DNA of 64,000 nucleotides from an uncultured Selenomonadales bacterium (GCA_900314855.1 OMWZ01000008.1:1-64000); one strand, 5' to 3'; positions 17,179 through 26,007 are shown, counted from the stretch's first letter. Notes: generated by a model not told the origin, from the sequence alone. Made by a program: numbers and translations.

Positions 17179-18829
17179 GGTTCTTTCCTTTCTTTTCCTC
17201 CCGTCCCGAAACGCCGGCGGCCTCCGTCCCGTGCCGTTCCAGCTTCCGCCGTAAGGCCCTTGCCAGCGCCCCGGCATCGTTCGGCACACTGCCGTTCTGG
17301 ACGCGCCGCAGCAAATAGCGCAAGGCGTCCCCGACACACAACCCGTCCCGGTCCCGCAAGATGTCCTGCACGGCCCGTCCGGAAAGTTTCAAGTCACTGG
17401 TATGGACAGGCATTTCCGTCCCTGCCATCCGCATGACCTCTTCCACCAGGGTGCGACCCTCGGCCAGGACCGGATCCTGCCGGACACCGGCCCAGGTAGC
17501 GCCCATATCAGCCAGGAACACATCCGACACCTGACGGAATCCTTCGGCCAACTCCGCCTCCCGGCGGAAAGGGCCCGCCAAGGCTTCGCCGCGGACCCAG
17601 CGGGCGATACCGTTCCGCTTCGTGATCAACATGGGGGCAAAGCGCATGTGGTTGGCAACCAGCCACACGGCCCGTTCCACAAAATCCGGCCCGTACTGCC
17701 AGCGGGACAAAATTTCCCGCGCCATGTCGGCGCTCTGCTTTTCGTGTCCATGATCACTGGGCTGGCCGTCCTGATGGACCCCCCGGACTCCCGGCAGGCC
17801 CTTGGCCACATCGTGCAGCAGCAGGGCCCAGCGGAGCAGCAGGTCCCGCGGCCCGTTGTCGACGGCGAGCAGCGTGTGTTCCCACGCGTCAAAACAGTGG
17901 AAGCGTGTATTCTGGTGCAGGGCCACCAGATGCCGCAGCTCCGGCAGAACAGGCACAAACACCTCGTTCCCGTTCCGGCGCAGGCGGCATTCCGCATCGG
18001 CCAGCCCCGTGGCCATCCACAGCTGGAGGCCCTTGCCGGCGTAAGGCGCCGTCAGCATCTTTTCCATTTCCGCCCGCACCCGCTCCAGGGAGAGACCGCG
18101 GCACCACTCTGTCTCAAAGCGATAGCGTTTCTTCAGGAAATACGGGGTCCCGGCCATGCCGAACCCCCAAGGCGTCCCGTGCTCCCTTTTCCAGGCCCGG
18201 GCCTCCGCGGCGCCCCGTTCCAGGTTGGCCTCCAGGGACTGGCCCGCGTCGAAATCCCACTGCACATCGTCGGGCGTGTCGTCTCCTTCGACGTACGTAA
18301 ACCCGAGCTGCGCCACAAAACGGCAGGCCCGGTACATGCGCAGGGCGTCCTCGCCGTACCGCCGCCGGGGATCGCCCACGGTCCGCAGGATGCGGCGCGC
18401 CAGATCGTCCCGGCCGCCGTAAAAATCGTACACGGTCCCCATCCGGTCCATGGCCATGGCATTGACCGTAAAATCCCGACGGGACAAATCGTCCTCCAGA
18501 CAGTCGCAATACCACACCGCGTCGGGCCGGTGCGCGCCGACGCCATACCGCTCGCCCCGGAAAGTCGCCACTTCGACGCTGTGCCCATCCACGACGACGA
18601 CCACGACGCCCAGGTTCTGACCCAGTTTGTCCACGACAGTCCAGCCGGCCCGGCGGGCCACGGCGCACACTTCTTCCGGCCGGGCCTTCGTCGTCACGTC
18701 AAAATCCCCCGGTTCTTTTCCCAGCAGCAAGTCCCGCACGGCGCCGCCGACGACATAGGCCTCGTACCCTGCCGCCTCCAATACTGCCAGCACCTGCTCA
18801 AGATAGCCCGGAAACCGCGCGGTCGTCAT
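17168..18829 (-). CDS. CCA-adding / poly(A) polymerase-type nucleotidyltransferase with HD domain
   Basis: 553 residues. Class II nucleotidyltransferase, which adds CCA or A residues to RNA 3' ends. Motif GGAVRDLLLGKEPGDFDVTT (catalytic DxD) is at residues ~28-47, followed by RRDFTVNAMAMD. The head/neck region follows (RYGEDALRMYRACRF). An HD hydrolase-like domain has LLHDVAKGLPG and later NHMRFAP. Compared with standard enzymes there is extra sequence of about 50 residues after the neck (DDTPDDVQWDFDAGQSLEAN...). Start chosen at ATG 18829 with AAAGGATG upstream; the longer frame would run back into the leu terminator. CCA versus poly(A) specificity cannot be told. Confidence 0.82.
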   Translation of the reverse strand: MTTARFPGYLEQVLAVLEAAGYEAYVVGGAVRDLLLGKEPGDFDVTTKARPEEVCAVARRAGWTVVDKLGQNLGVVVVVVDGHSVEVATFRGERYGVGAHRPDAVWYCDCLEDDLSRRDFTVNAMAMDRMGTVYDFYGGRDDLARRILRTVGDPRRRYGEDALRMYRACRFVAQLGFTYVEGDDTPDDVQWDFDAGQSLEANLERGAAEARAWKREHGTPWGFGMAGTPYFLKKRYRFETEWCRGLSLERVRAEMEKMLTAPYAGKGLQLWMATGLADAECRLRRNGNEVFVPVLPELRHLVALHQNTRFHCFDAWEHTLLAVDNGPRDLLLRWALLLHDVAKGLPGVRGVHQDGQPSDHGHEKQSADMAREILSRWQYGPDFVERAVWLVANHMRFAPMLITKRNGIARWVRGEALAGPFRREAELAEGFRQVSDVFLADMGATWAGVRQDPVLAEGRTLVEEVMRMAGTEMPVHTSDLKLSGRAVQDILRDRDGLCVGDALRYLLRRVQNGSVPNDAGALARALRRKLERHGTEAAGVSGREEKKGKNRED

Positions 18830-18872
18830 GGTAACGCATCCTTTCCGGGTGCCAACACACCCTTTCCGCATC

Positions 18873-18907
18873 AAAAAAAGGCCCTCGGTCAATGCCCGGG
18901 GGCCTTT
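18873..18907 (-). terminator. Rho-independent terminator of the leuCDB operon
   Basis: AAAGGCCC (18877-18884) pairs with GGGCCTTT (18900-18907). Reading leftward the stem ends in a run of seven T. It lies about 60 bases past the leuB stop. Confidence 0.88.
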
Positions 18908-18967
18908 GCCTTGTCTCTATTGTACCGTATTCGCGGCGTCTTGTCACTGCTTTCGGCGTCTTGTCCC

Positions 18968-20044
18968 TTACTTTGCGTCCAGGACCGCCTGCGCCACCAA
19001 TGCGCCCAGCTTGGCCGTACGGACCGTCGTCAGGCCGGCCCCTGCCAGGTCCGGCGTGCGGTAGCCCGCCTCGTAGACCGCGTCCACGGCTGCCTCCACG
19101 GCGTCGGCTGCCCCGGGTTGGTTCAGGGAATAGCGGAACAGCATGGCCGCCGACAAGATTGTCCCCGTCGGGTTGGCGATTCCCTGGCCTGCGATATCCG
19201 GCGCGCTGCCGTGGATCGGCTCGTACAGGCCCGTACCGTCGCCCAGGCTGGCGCTCGGCAACAGGCCGATGGACCCGCCCAGGACAGAGGCTTCGTCCGA
19301 CAAGATATCCCCGAAAATATTGTTCGTCAAAATCACATCGAACTGCCTAGGATTCAGGACAAGCTGCATGGCGCAGTTGTCCACGTAAAAGTGGTTCAAC
19401 TCCACATCCGGGTATTCCCGGGCCTGCATATCCGTCACGATGCGGCGCCACAACCGCGATTCGGCCAGGACGTTGGCCTTGTCGACAGAGGTCACCCTGC
19501 CGCGGCGTTTCCTGGCCGCCTCAAAGGCCTTGCGGGCAATGCGTTCCACTTCGGGCCGCGTGTAGAGGTCTATGTCCGACGCCGTTTCCACGCCGTCTAC
19601 GAGGGCCGCCTCCTGATGGGTCCCGAAATAGATGCCGCCCGTCAGCTCGCGGACAATGAGCAGGTCCGTCCCGGCCACCCGGTCCTCCTTCAACGGAGAC
19701 AAGTGGGTCGTGAAACGGCTGACCTTCATGGGACGCAGGTTGCAGTACAGGCCCAGGGATTTCCGGATGCGCAGCAGGCCCTTTTCCGGGCGGAGGGAGG
19801 GATCCACATGATCCCATTTCGGGCCGCCGACCGCGCCGAGCAGCACCGCGTCCGCCGCGTGGGCCGCCTGCTCCGTCACGGACGGGAAGGGATCCCCGTA
19901 GGCGTCGATGGCGCAGCCGCCGAGCAATTCCTTGTCATAGTCCAGGGTGAACCCGAATTTTTTCGCCGCCGCGTCCATGACGCAAACCGTGGCGTCTACA
20001 ATTTCCGGGCCGATGCCGTCACCCGGTAACAACGTAATCTTCAC
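18968..20044 (-). CDS. leuB: 3-isopropylmalate dehydrogenase
   Basis: 358 residues. It oxidises and decarboxylates 3-isopropylmalate to 2-oxoisocaproate with NAD+ in leucine synthesis, cytoplasmic. The N-terminus KITLLPGDGIGPEIVDATV is diagnostic. Substrate-binding residues are in LRPEKGLLRIRKSLGLYCNL, and RVTSVDKANVLAESRLWR and GLYEPIHGSAPDIAGQGIAN are also typical. Start: GGGAGG is only 1 base before ATG 20050 but 7 bases before the in-frame GTG at 20044, which also gives the standard N-terminus, so GTG is preferred. Last gene of the T-box-controlled leuC-leuD-leuB operon; its ribosome site overlaps the end of leuD. Confidence 0.96.
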   Translation of the reverse strand: MKITLLPGDGIGPEIVDATVCVMDAAAKKFGFTLDYDKELLGGCAIDAYGDPFPSVTEQAAHAADAVLLGAVGGPKWDHVDPSLRPEKGLLRIRKSLGLYCNLRPMKVSRFTTHLSPLKEDRVAGTDLLIVRELTGGIYFGTHQEAALVDGVETASDIDLYTRPEVERIARKAFEAARKRRGRVTSVDKANVLAESRLWRRIVTDMQAREYPDVELNHFYVDNCAMQLVLNPRQFDVILTNNIFGDILSDEASVLGGSIGLLPSASLGDGTGLYEPIHGSAPDIAGQGIANPTGTILSAAMLFRYSLNQPGAADAVEAAVDAVYEAGYRTPDLAGAGLTTVRTAKLGALVAQAVLDAK

Positions 20045-20057
20045 TGCCATGCCTCCC

Positions 20058-20540
20058 TTATGCCTTCTGATTTCGGATATACTGGACCAGCCCGCCCGCT
20101 TCGGCAATATGACGGCAGAAATCAGGCAACGGCTTGGTCCGGATTGTGAGGTTTTTGTTCCGGACCGTCACGACCCCTGCCGCCGCGTCGACTTCCACAT
20201 CATCGCCGGCTTCGATCTGTTCGACCTGGCTGCCGATTTCCAGGACCGGCAGGCCGATGTTGATGGCATTGCGGTAGAAAATACGGGCGAAGCTGTCCGC
20301 CACGATGCACTGGACGCCCTTCACCTTGAGAACCACCGGCGCGTGTTCCCGCGAAGAACCGCAGCCGAAATTCTTGCCGGCCACGATGACATCGCCGGGC
20401 CGCACGTTCGGAGCGAAAGTCGTATCGATGTCTTCCATGGCGTGTTCCGCCAATTCCTTGAAATCGGAGATATTCAAATAGCGGGCCGGAATGATGACAT
20501 CCGTGTCCACATGATCCCCATAACGCCAGATTTTGCTCAT
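20058..20540 (-). CDS. leuD: 3-isopropylmalate dehydratase small subunit
   Basis: 160 residues. The swivel-domain subunit of isopropylmalate isomerase, which converts 2- to 3-isopropylmalate together with LeuC. The motif [16 protein letters not shown] is diagnostic. The start ATG overlaps the leuC stop by 4 bases (ATGA) and has GGAGG upstream inside leuC, so the two subunits are translationally coupled. The short length (160, not ~200) is typical of the archaeal/Firmicute LeuD type that pairs with a ~420-residue LeuC. Confidence 0.96.
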   Translation of the reverse strand: MSKIWRYGDHVDTDVIIPARYLNISDFKELAEHAMEDIDTTFAPNVRPGDVIVAGKNFGCGSSREHAPVVLKVKGVQCIVADSFARIFYRNAINIGLPVLEIGSQVEQIEAGDDVEVDAAAGVVTVRNKNLTIRTKPLPDFCRHIAEAGGLVQYIRNQKA

Positions 20541-21802
20541 TTTCCCAAAACCTCCTCTGCCGACGCGATATGACCGGTGACCGCGCTGGCCGCCGCCGTA
20601 TAGGGGCTTGCCAGGTAGACTTCGCTGTCCACGTGTCCCATGCGGCCGCGGAAGTTGCGGTTCGTCGTGGACACACAGCGTTCCCCGGCAGCCAGGATTC
20701 CCATGTACCCGCCCAGGCAGGGGCCGCAGGTCGGGGTCGACACGGCAGCGCCGGCGCGGAGGAACGTCTCGATGTAGCCGAGGCGCATGGCTTCCTCGTA
20801 AATGTCCTGCGTGGCCGGAATGATGATGCAGCGCACACGGTCATGCACCTTGCGGCCCTCCAGGACCTCCGCGGCCTGCTGCAGGTCTTCCAGACGGCCG
20901 TTCGTGCAAGAGCCGATGACGACCTGGTCGATGACGATATCCCGGGACTCCCGGACAGGATGGATGTTTTCTGGCAGGTGCGGGTACGCCGTGACAGGGA
21001 CGAGTTTGTCCAGTTCGAGGTGAATCACCCGCTCGTACCGGGCGTCCGGATCCGGTTCCATCGCTGTCCACGGACGGGTCACACGGCCCTGTAAAAAGAC
21101 TTCCGTCTTGTCATCCACCGGGAAAATGCCATTCTTTCCGCCGGCTTCGATGGCCATGTTGCAAATGGTGAAGCGGTCCGACATCTCCAATTCGTGGACG
21201 CCGGGACCTGCGAACTCCAGGCTCTGGTAGCGGGCGCCGTCGACGCCGATCCTGCCGATCAGCGTCAGGATCAAATCCTTGCCCTTGACGTACTTCGGCA
21301 GCTTGCCCGTCAGTTCGACCTTGATGGCCGACGGCACCTTGAACCACGCCGTGCCGCTCGCCATGGCGCAGCCGATGTCGGTCTGCCCCATCCCCGTGGA
21401 CAGGGCGTTCAGGGCGCCGTACGTGCAGGTGTGGGAATCGGCGCCGACGATAATCTCGCCGGGGGCGACGAGGCCTTTGTTCGGCAGCAGGGCGTGTTCG
21501 ATGCCCATGCGGCCTACTTCAAAATAATTCGTAATCCCGTGCTGCCGGGCGAAATCGCGCATCTGCTTGCACAGCGTGGCCGATTTGATATCCTTGCACG
21601 GCGAAAAATGATCCGGCACGAGGGCGATCTTGTCCTTGTCGAAGACGGGGCGGCCGATTTCGTTGAATACATTAATGGCCGGCGGTCCCGTAATGTCATT
21701 GGCCAGGACCAGGTCCACCTGGGATACGAGTAAATCCCCTTCTTCCACAAAAGGACGGCCTACGTGGCGGGCCAGAATCTTTTGCGTCATTGTCATTCCC
21801 AT
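20537..21802 (-). CDS. leuC: 3-isopropylmalate dehydratase large subunit
   Basis: 421 residues. Aconitase-family [4Fe-4S] enzyme of leucine synthesis, active with LeuD. Cluster cysteines are in [12 protein letters not shown] and [11 protein letters not shown]; the substrate region [20 protein letters not shown] is also present. The length fits the 420-residue LeuC class. ATG 21802 has AAGGAG about 11 bases upstream; further in-frame ATGs at 21796 and 21790 are possible. First gene of the operon, directly behind a T-box leader. leuA is not in this window. Confidence 0.96.
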   Translation of the reverse strand: MGMTMTQKILARHVGRPFVEEGDLLVSQVDLVLANDITGPPAINVFNEIGRPVFDKDKIALVPDHFSPCKDIKSATLCKQMRDFARQHGITNYFEVGRMGIEHALLPNKGLVAPGEIIVGADSHTCTYGALNALSTGMGQTDIGCAMASGTAWFKVPSAIKVELTGKLPKYVKGKDLILTLIGRIGVDGARYQSLEFAGPGVHELEMSDRFTICNMAIEAGGKNGIFPVDDKTEVFLQGRVTRPWTAMEPDPDARYERVIHLELDKLVPVTAYPHLPENIHPVRESRDIVIDQVVIGSCTNGRLEDLQQAAEVLEGRKVHDRVRCIIIPATQDIYEEAMRLGYIETFLRAGAAVSTPTCGPCLGGYMGILAAGERCVSTTNRNFRGRMGHVDSEVYLASPYTAAASAVTGHIASAEEVLGK

Positions 21803-21839
21803 TGTTATCCACTCTCCTTCTCTATCGCTGCGGGAAAAG

Positions 21840-22100
21840 AAAAACGCCCCGCCTGCGCTTGCAGACAGGGGCGAAAATTCGCGGTACCACCCTGGTTTCT
21901 CACTTCATTACGCACTGCTTAACGCGCTGCCACGGTGTCCGGTACTCTGTTCCCGACCACGGCTCCCGGTCCAGATGGTCTGCCGCCCGTCGAAGCTCGC
22001 ACCGACCGCTTCGTCTCTTTGCCGGGGGAAGGAAGACCAATTCCCGTTCTTCGCCTTTGTGTACCCTTGGGCTTTGGTTGTCCAAAGGGTTCAAATTACT
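21840..22100 (-). promoter_or_regulatory. T-box leader controlling leuCDB
   Basis: Leftward leader RNA. The T-box sequence AGGGTGGTACCGCG (21893-21880), which pairs with the uncharged tRNA acceptor end, is a perfect match to consensus. It is followed by the terminator stem CGCCCC/GGGGCG (21873-21868 with 21850-21845) and a T-run. Stem I lies between about 22090 and 21950 and contains GGTGCGAGC. The specifier codon is not resolved: a CTG leucine triplet at 21974-21972 is a candidate. The downstream genes argue for leucine. Uncharged tRNA should favour the antiterminator. Confidence 0.9.
21841..21873 (-). terminator. T-box regulatory terminator before leuC
   Basis: Stem CGCCCC-TG-TCTGC/GCAGG-C-GGGGCG around AAGC, with the leftward transcript continuing into TTTTTCTTTT. 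It is mutually exclusive with the antiterminator formed by the T-box sequence at 21880-21893. Confidence 0.85.
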
Positions 22101-22105
22101 GTTAC

Positions 22106-22134
22106 ATTATCGCAAACATCCAGCACAAAGTCAA
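22106..22134 (-). promoter_or_regulatory. Promoter of the leu operon
   Basis: Read leftward: TTGACT (22134-22129), 17 bases, GATAAT (22111-22106). It directly precedes the T-box leader. Confidence 0.82.
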
Positions 22135-22190
22135 TAGGAAATGTTAAGATAGTTTTGTAACACTCTTTACAACAATACATCTGCCACACA

Positions 22191-22229
22191 AAAAGAGAGC
22201 CTGCCGTCCCCGGGAAGGAGACGGCAGGT
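22191..22229 (-). terminator. Rho-independent terminator of the purine permease gene
   Basis: CCTGCCGTC and GACGGCAGG (22200-22208 with 22220-22228) form a 9-bp stem. Leftward it is followed by CTCTCTTTTTG. Confidence 0.82.
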
Positions 22230-22255
22230 TCGGCAGGCCCCGGGCCGCGAGGGGC

Positions 22256-23644
22256 TCAGAGCAGAACGTACTTGAGAAGGAAAATGACCGCCAGGATATA
22301 CATCAAGGGGCTGACACGGTTCGCCCGGCCCGCCAGGGTATTGAGGACCGCGTAGGAAATGATGCCCAGGGAAATGCCTTCGGAAATGCTGTAGGCGAAG
22401 GGCATGGCGATGATGCAGATGTAAGCCGGAATGGCTTCCGTCAGCTGCGTGAAGTCGATCTTGACGATGCTCGACACCATGAGGAAGCCCACGATGACGA
22501 GGGCCGGCGTCGTGGCAAAGGCCGGGATGGCCATGAAGACCGGCGACAGGAAGAGGGACAGGAAGAAGAGGACCGCGACGGTGACACTCGTCAGGCCCGT
22601 GCGGCCGCCTTCGCTGACACCGGACGCGCTTTCGACATACGTCGTGACCGTGCTCGTGCCCATGAGGGCGCCCAGGACCGTCCCGCAGGCGTCGGCCATC
22701 AGGGCTCCCTTGATCCGGGGCAGCGTGCCGTCGGGGCGCAGCATATCCGCTTTGGACGCAACCCCCATGAGGGTGCCCAGCGTATCAAACAGATCGACGA
22801 AAAGGAAGGCCAGGACCACGACGGCGAAGTCCAGGCTGAAGGCGCGCGATAAGTCGAGCTTCAGGAAAATAGGCGACGGATCAGCCGGCAGGAACGAGGC
22901 CAGGCCCGCCGACAGGTTCGGCAGGACGCTGAACATGCCCGCTTTCGGATCCGGCACATACAGGCCCGTCAATTCGCAAACGACGCCCAGGAGCCACGTG
23001 AAAAGGATGCCCCAGAGGATGTTGCCCTTCACATTCTTCGCCATCAGGACGCCCGTGAAGAGGATCCCGATGACGGACAAGACGACCGTAATGCCCACGC
23101 TGTGGAAAGTTCCCGTCAGCAGGGACTGTTTAAAGGAAAACAAGGCGATTTTCGTCGCCGGGTTGGCCACGATGACGTGGGCGTTGAACAGGCCGATGAG
23201 AGCGATAAACAAGCCGATACCGACGGACACGGCCTGCTTCATGCTCAGGGGAATGGTGTTGAAGATGGCTTGCCGGATATTCGTCAGGGACATGACAATA
23301 AAGATGATACCTTCGACGAACACTGCCGCCAGGGCCATTTCCCAGGAATAGCCCATCTGCTTGACGACCGTGAAGGCAAAATAGGCGTTAAGCCCCATGC
23401 CGGCCGACAAGGCGAAGGGATAATTGGCAAAGGCCGCCATGAGCAGCGTGGCAAAACACGACGCCAGGGCCGTCACGGTCAACAGGGCGCCCTTGTCCAT
23501 CCCCGTGACGCTCAAAATCGCCGGGTTGACCGCCAGGATATAGGCCATGGTCATAAACGTCGTGACGCCGGCCATGATCTCCGTCCGCGCCGTCGTCCCG
23601 TTTTCCCGCAAGTGAAAGACTCGTTCCAGCATACCCTCTTGCAT
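22256..23644 (-). CDS. NCS2/AzgA-type purine (guanine/hypoxanthine/adenine) permease
   Basis: 462 residues with about 12-14 membrane helices. The PbuG/PbuO/AzgA branch imports nucleobases by proton symport. Family marks: MAGVTTFMTMAYILAVNPAIL near residue 24, FALSAGMGLNAYFAFTV, LDFAVVVLAFLFVDLFDTLGTLMGVA, and GTSTVTTYVESASGVSEGGRTGLTSV. Those are the transport-core motifs of the AzgA group rather than the xanthine/uracil group. ATG 23644 has GGGAGG 7 bases upstream. Single-gene unit with its own promoter and terminator; no purine riboswitch is visible upstream. Confidence 0.9.
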   Translation of the reverse strand: MQEGMLERVFHLRENGTTARTEIMAGVTTFMTMAYILAVNPAILSVTGMDKGALLTVTALASCFATLLMAAFANYPFALSAGMGLNAYFAFTVVKQMGYSWEMALAAVFVEGIIFIVMSLTNIRQAIFNTIPLSMKQAVSVGIGLFIALIGLFNAHVIVANPATKIALFSFKQSLLTGTFHSVGITVVLSVIGILFTGVLMAKNVKGNILWGILFTWLLGVVCELTGLYVPDPKAGMFSVLPNLSAGLASFLPADPSPIFLKLDLSRAFSLDFAVVVLAFLFVDLFDTLGTLMGVASKADMLRPDGTLPRIKGALMADACGTVLGALMGTSTVTTYVESASGVSEGGRTGLTSVTVAVLFFLSLFLSPVFMAIPAFATTPALVIVGFLMVSSIVKIDFTQLTEAIPAYICIIAMPFAYSISEGISLGIISYAVLNTLAGRANRVSPLMYILAVIFLLKYVLL

Positions 23645-23699
23645 AATGAACCTCCCTCATACATTCCTGTCCGTACGGACTGTAAAAAAAAGATACTTC

Positions 23700-23714
23700 A
23701 TTATACCATATCCC
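23700..23714 (-). promoter_or_regulatory. Extended -10 promoter of the purine permease gene
   Basis: Read leftward: TGGTATAAT with TATAAT at 23705-23700 and the TG extension just before it. The -35 position 17 bases upstream (TGCCAC) is poor, as usual for extended -10 promoters. Confidence 0.6.
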
Positions 23715-23745
23715 GTCCTGTCGTGGCAGGGGGTTTGGCCGCCGG

Positions 23746-23774
23746 GCAAAAAAATAACCGGCAGATTCTGCCGG
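23746..23774 (-). terminator. Rho-independent terminator, probably of serA
   Basis: CCGGCAG (23758-23764) pairs perfectly with CTGCCGG (23768-23774), followed leftward by TTATTTTTTTG. It lies about 210 bases past the serA stop; no gene lies between. Confidence 0.82.
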
Positions 23775-23986
23775 TATGTACCTGTATTGTGAAAACACAG
23801 ACACGGGAAAAGAAAAACAAGATATAGGATTATAAGGGAAAGAGAGTTATATTGATACGGCCGGCCGAAGCACGTGCCGTATTAGGCGGATGTCTCACTA
23901 CGCTTAGTATAACAGATTCCCCGGGGAAATGCACGGAAATATTTGTGAAAAATTCCCGCGTCTGCGAATTCTCCCCGCGCATAACC
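23775..23986. other. 3' region between serA stop and its terminator, nothing recognised
   Basis: 212 AT-rich bases. There is one imperfect hairpin (ATACGGC at about 23855 with GCCGTAT at about 23876). I see no gene, known RNA family or promoter of quality. It is probably a long serA 3' untranslated region. Confidence 0.4.
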
Positions 23987-25564
23987 TTACATGCGGATGT
24001 TGGCCGCGTTCGTGATGCCTTCGAAGGAACGGATCGTTTCCAGCGTGTGTCCTTCGACGACGCTGTCCACGGTCATGATCATCATGGCGATGCCTTCCTT
24101 GGCGTTGCGGCTGACCTGCATATTGCCGATATTGATGTTTTCCGCGCCCAGGACCGTGCCGAGACGGCCAATCATCCCCGGCTTGTCGGCGTTGTTGACC
24201 GCCAGCATGAAGGGAGCCGGTTCCAGGTCGAACTGGTAGCCGTCGATGTCCTTGATGCGGATCGTGCCGTCCGACGCGGCCGTGCCGGCCACGGTGAACT
24301 TGCCCGCCTTCGTATAAAGATTGACGCGGAGCAGTTCCCGCGTATCGTTTTCCTTGCTTTCCACGACTTCCACGCCGCGACTGCCCGCGGTCAACAGGGC
24401 GTTGACGTAGTTGACCCGTTCCTTCAGGACCGGTTCGAAGACGCCCTTCAGGACGGCCCGGGTAATCATGTCCGTTTCCATGTCGGCCATGGCGCCGCTG
24501 TAGATGACCTCGACCTTCTCGATGGCTTCGTGGGCCAGCTGGTAGTACAGTTTCCCCAGATCTTCGCCCAGCGTAAGCTGGACCTTGACCTTTTCCAGTT
24601 CGCTGGCCTGCAGGGCCGGCAGATTGACAGCATTGGCCACCATCTCGCCGTGGAGGGCCGCGATGACTTCTTCCGCGATGGCCAGGCCCACATTGTCCTG
24701 GGCCTCGTATGTATCGGCGCCCAGATGCGGCGTCAGCACGCACTGAGGCAGGTCGATGAGGGGCGAAATGGGATTCGGCTCGTCCACGAGGACGTCGATG
24801 CCGGCGCTCGCCACGATACCTTCCCGGATGGCCCTGGCCAGGTCCTGCTCGTTGTACAGGCCGCCGCGGGCACAGTTGACGACGCGGACGCCTTTCTTGC
24901 ACTGCTGCCATTCCTTGTAGGTAATCATATTCATGGTTTCGTCCGTCTTCGGCGTATGGATGCTGATGACGTCGGCGTTCCGCAGCAGGTCTTCCAGGGT
25001 TTCGCACTTACGGGCATTGTACTTTTTGAAGCGGCTGTCGGCGATATACGGATCGTAGGCGATGATCTTCATGCCGAAGGCCTGCATGCGCGTGGATAGA
25101 AGCCCGCCAATGCGGCCCAAGCCGATGATGCCCAGGGTCTTGCCGTACAATTCCATGCCCTTCAGCCCGTCGCGGTTCCAGGTGCGGCTTTCAATCATCT
25201 TGTGGGCCCGGACCGTGTTGCGGCACGATGCCAGGAGCAGGCCGATGGTATGCTCGCAGGCGGAAATGATATTCGACTCCGGCGTGTTGACGACGATGAT
25301 GCCGCGCTTCGTCGCCCCTTCCATCTGGATGTTGTCCACGCCGTTCCCGGCGCGGCCGACGACCTTCAGGTTCGTCGCGTGTTCGTAGAATTCCTCGTTG
25401 ATTTTCGTGACGGAGCGGACGACGATGGCATCGTAGGCCGGAATTTCCCGCAGCAGTTGTTCCCGCGTCCAGTCCAGCTGTACATCCACCTGAAAATCGG
25501 GCTGTGCCCGCAACATATCCACGCCTTTGTCCGAAATCCGTTCTGCTACCAATACTTTGTACAT
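23987..25564 (-). CDS. serA: D-3-phosphoglycerate dehydrogenase
   Basis: 525 residues, the long three-domain form. First step of serine synthesis: 3-phosphoglycerate to 3-phosphohydroxypyruvate with NAD+. The substrate/NAD domains include GNGVDNIQMEGATKRGI, the Rossmann motif GLGRIGGLLSTRMQAFGM, and CARGGLYNEQDLARAIREG. The catalytic His is in LTPHLGADTYEAQDNVG. An intervening domain (about 320-445) is followed by a C-terminal ACT domain (KPGMIGRLGTVLGAENINIG), which usually binds serine for feedback inhibition. ATG 25564 has AGGAGG upstream. Monocistronic, behind a T-box leader, so it should be transcribed when the sensed tRNA is uncharged. Confidence 0.96.
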   Translation of the reverse strand: MYKVLVAERISDKGVDMLRAQPDFQVDVQLDWTREQLLREIPAYDAIVVRSVTKINEEFYEHATNLKVVGRAGNGVDNIQMEGATKRGIIVVNTPESNIISACEHTIGLLLASCRNTVRAHKMIESRTWNRDGLKGMELYGKTLGIIGLGRIGGLLSTRMQAFGMKIIAYDPYIADSRFKKYNARKCETLEDLLRNADVISIHTPKTDETMNMITYKEWQQCKKGVRVVNCARGGLYNEQDLARAIREGIVASAGIDVLVDEPNPISPLIDLPQCVLTPHLGADTYEAQDNVGLAIAEEVIAALHGEMVANAVNLPALQASELEKVKVQLTLGEDLGKLYYQLAHEAIEKVEVIYSGAMADMETDMITRAVLKGVFEPVLKERVNYVNALLTAGSRGVEVVESKENDTRELLRVNLYTKAGKFTVAGTAASDGTIRIKDIDGYQFDLEPAPFMLAVNNADKPGMIGRLGTVLGAENINIGNMQVSRNAKEGIAMMIMTVDSVVEGHTLETIRSFEGITNAANIRM

Positions 25565-25670
25565 AGTCTTTCCTCCTCGCTGTCTGCCTGCCGGGGGGTG
25601 CGTCCCCGCACGCCCCGTACCCTATGGTATACGGCGCCGTCCCGCGGCGCCGGAGGGACAAGGGAAAAAC

Positions 25671-25704
25671 AAAAAAAAGCCCCCGTCCTGTCAAGGACGA
25701 GGGC
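25671..25704 (-). terminator. T-box regulatory terminator before serA
   Basis: GCCCTCGTCCT and AGGACGGGGGC (25704-25694 with 25689-25679), 4-base loop, then leftward TTTTTTTTG. Very strong stem. Confidence 0.9.
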
Positions 25705-25943
25705 TCCGATTCCTTATGGAACGGATGTGCTGCCCATGCAGCCGCCCCGTGGTGCCACCTTAATTCACTGCCAGTCGCTTGGCAGCCTCATTTCCGGTAT
25801 ATCGGCCGGCCCCGGTCAAGTTGTTACCCCTGACATCTCCGGAGCGGAATTCGGTGTACAGCCGGACGGTTTGCACTGACCACCGTCTCCCTGAACAGCT
25901 TGCGACCTACTTTTCTCCTTCATCAAGTTGCGATTTGTTTTAT
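25671..25943 (-). promoter_or_regulatory. T-box leader controlling serA, probably serine-specific
   Basis: Leftward leader. The T-box sequence AAGGTGGCACCACGG lies at 25761-25747, upstream of a strong terminator. Stem I carries the AGTA motif (near 25910), CAGGGAGACGGTGG and TGCAAACCG, the usual distal elements. The specifier region reads GAATTCCGCTCCGGAG (25852-25837). By comparison with the common form NNN-RC-TCNGGAG, the codon would be TCC (serine), at 25848-25846. A TTC triplet overlaps it by one base, so the reading needs structure modelling. Serine fits the downstream gene. Confidence 0.88.
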
Positions 25944-25949
25944 AGGGCC

Positions 25950-25978
25950 ATTATAGGCTTCTTTTCGGGAGATGTCAA
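25950..25978 (-). promoter_or_regulatory. Perfect consensus sigma-70 promoter of serA
   Basis: Read leftward: TTGACA (25978-25973), 17 bases, TATAAT (25955-25950). Both hexamers match consensus exactly. Transcription would start at about 25943 and enter the T-box leader. Confidence 0.93.
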
Positions 25979-26007
25979 AGGGCACTTCTGTCACGAATGT
26001 TACACCG

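Noticed and set aside
17168..18892. Longer start for the nucleotidyltransferase at 18892
   Set aside because: The extra codons lie in the leu terminator, so the mRNA would not normally contain them.
17402..20029. Rightward open frame of 875 codons across the nucleotidyltransferase and leuB
   Set aside because: It spans two genes and their terminator on the other strand; the translation has no domain and no ribosome site.
23645..23760. Purine riboswitch in front of the NCS2/AzgA permease
   Set aside because: The leader from the -10 at 23700 to the ATG is only about 50 bases and has no three-way junction motifs.
25837..25852. Phe specifier (TTC) for the serA T-box
   Set aside because: It overlaps TCC by one base; the spacing to the TCCGGAG segment and the downstream gene favour Ser. 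Left as an alternative rather than a call.
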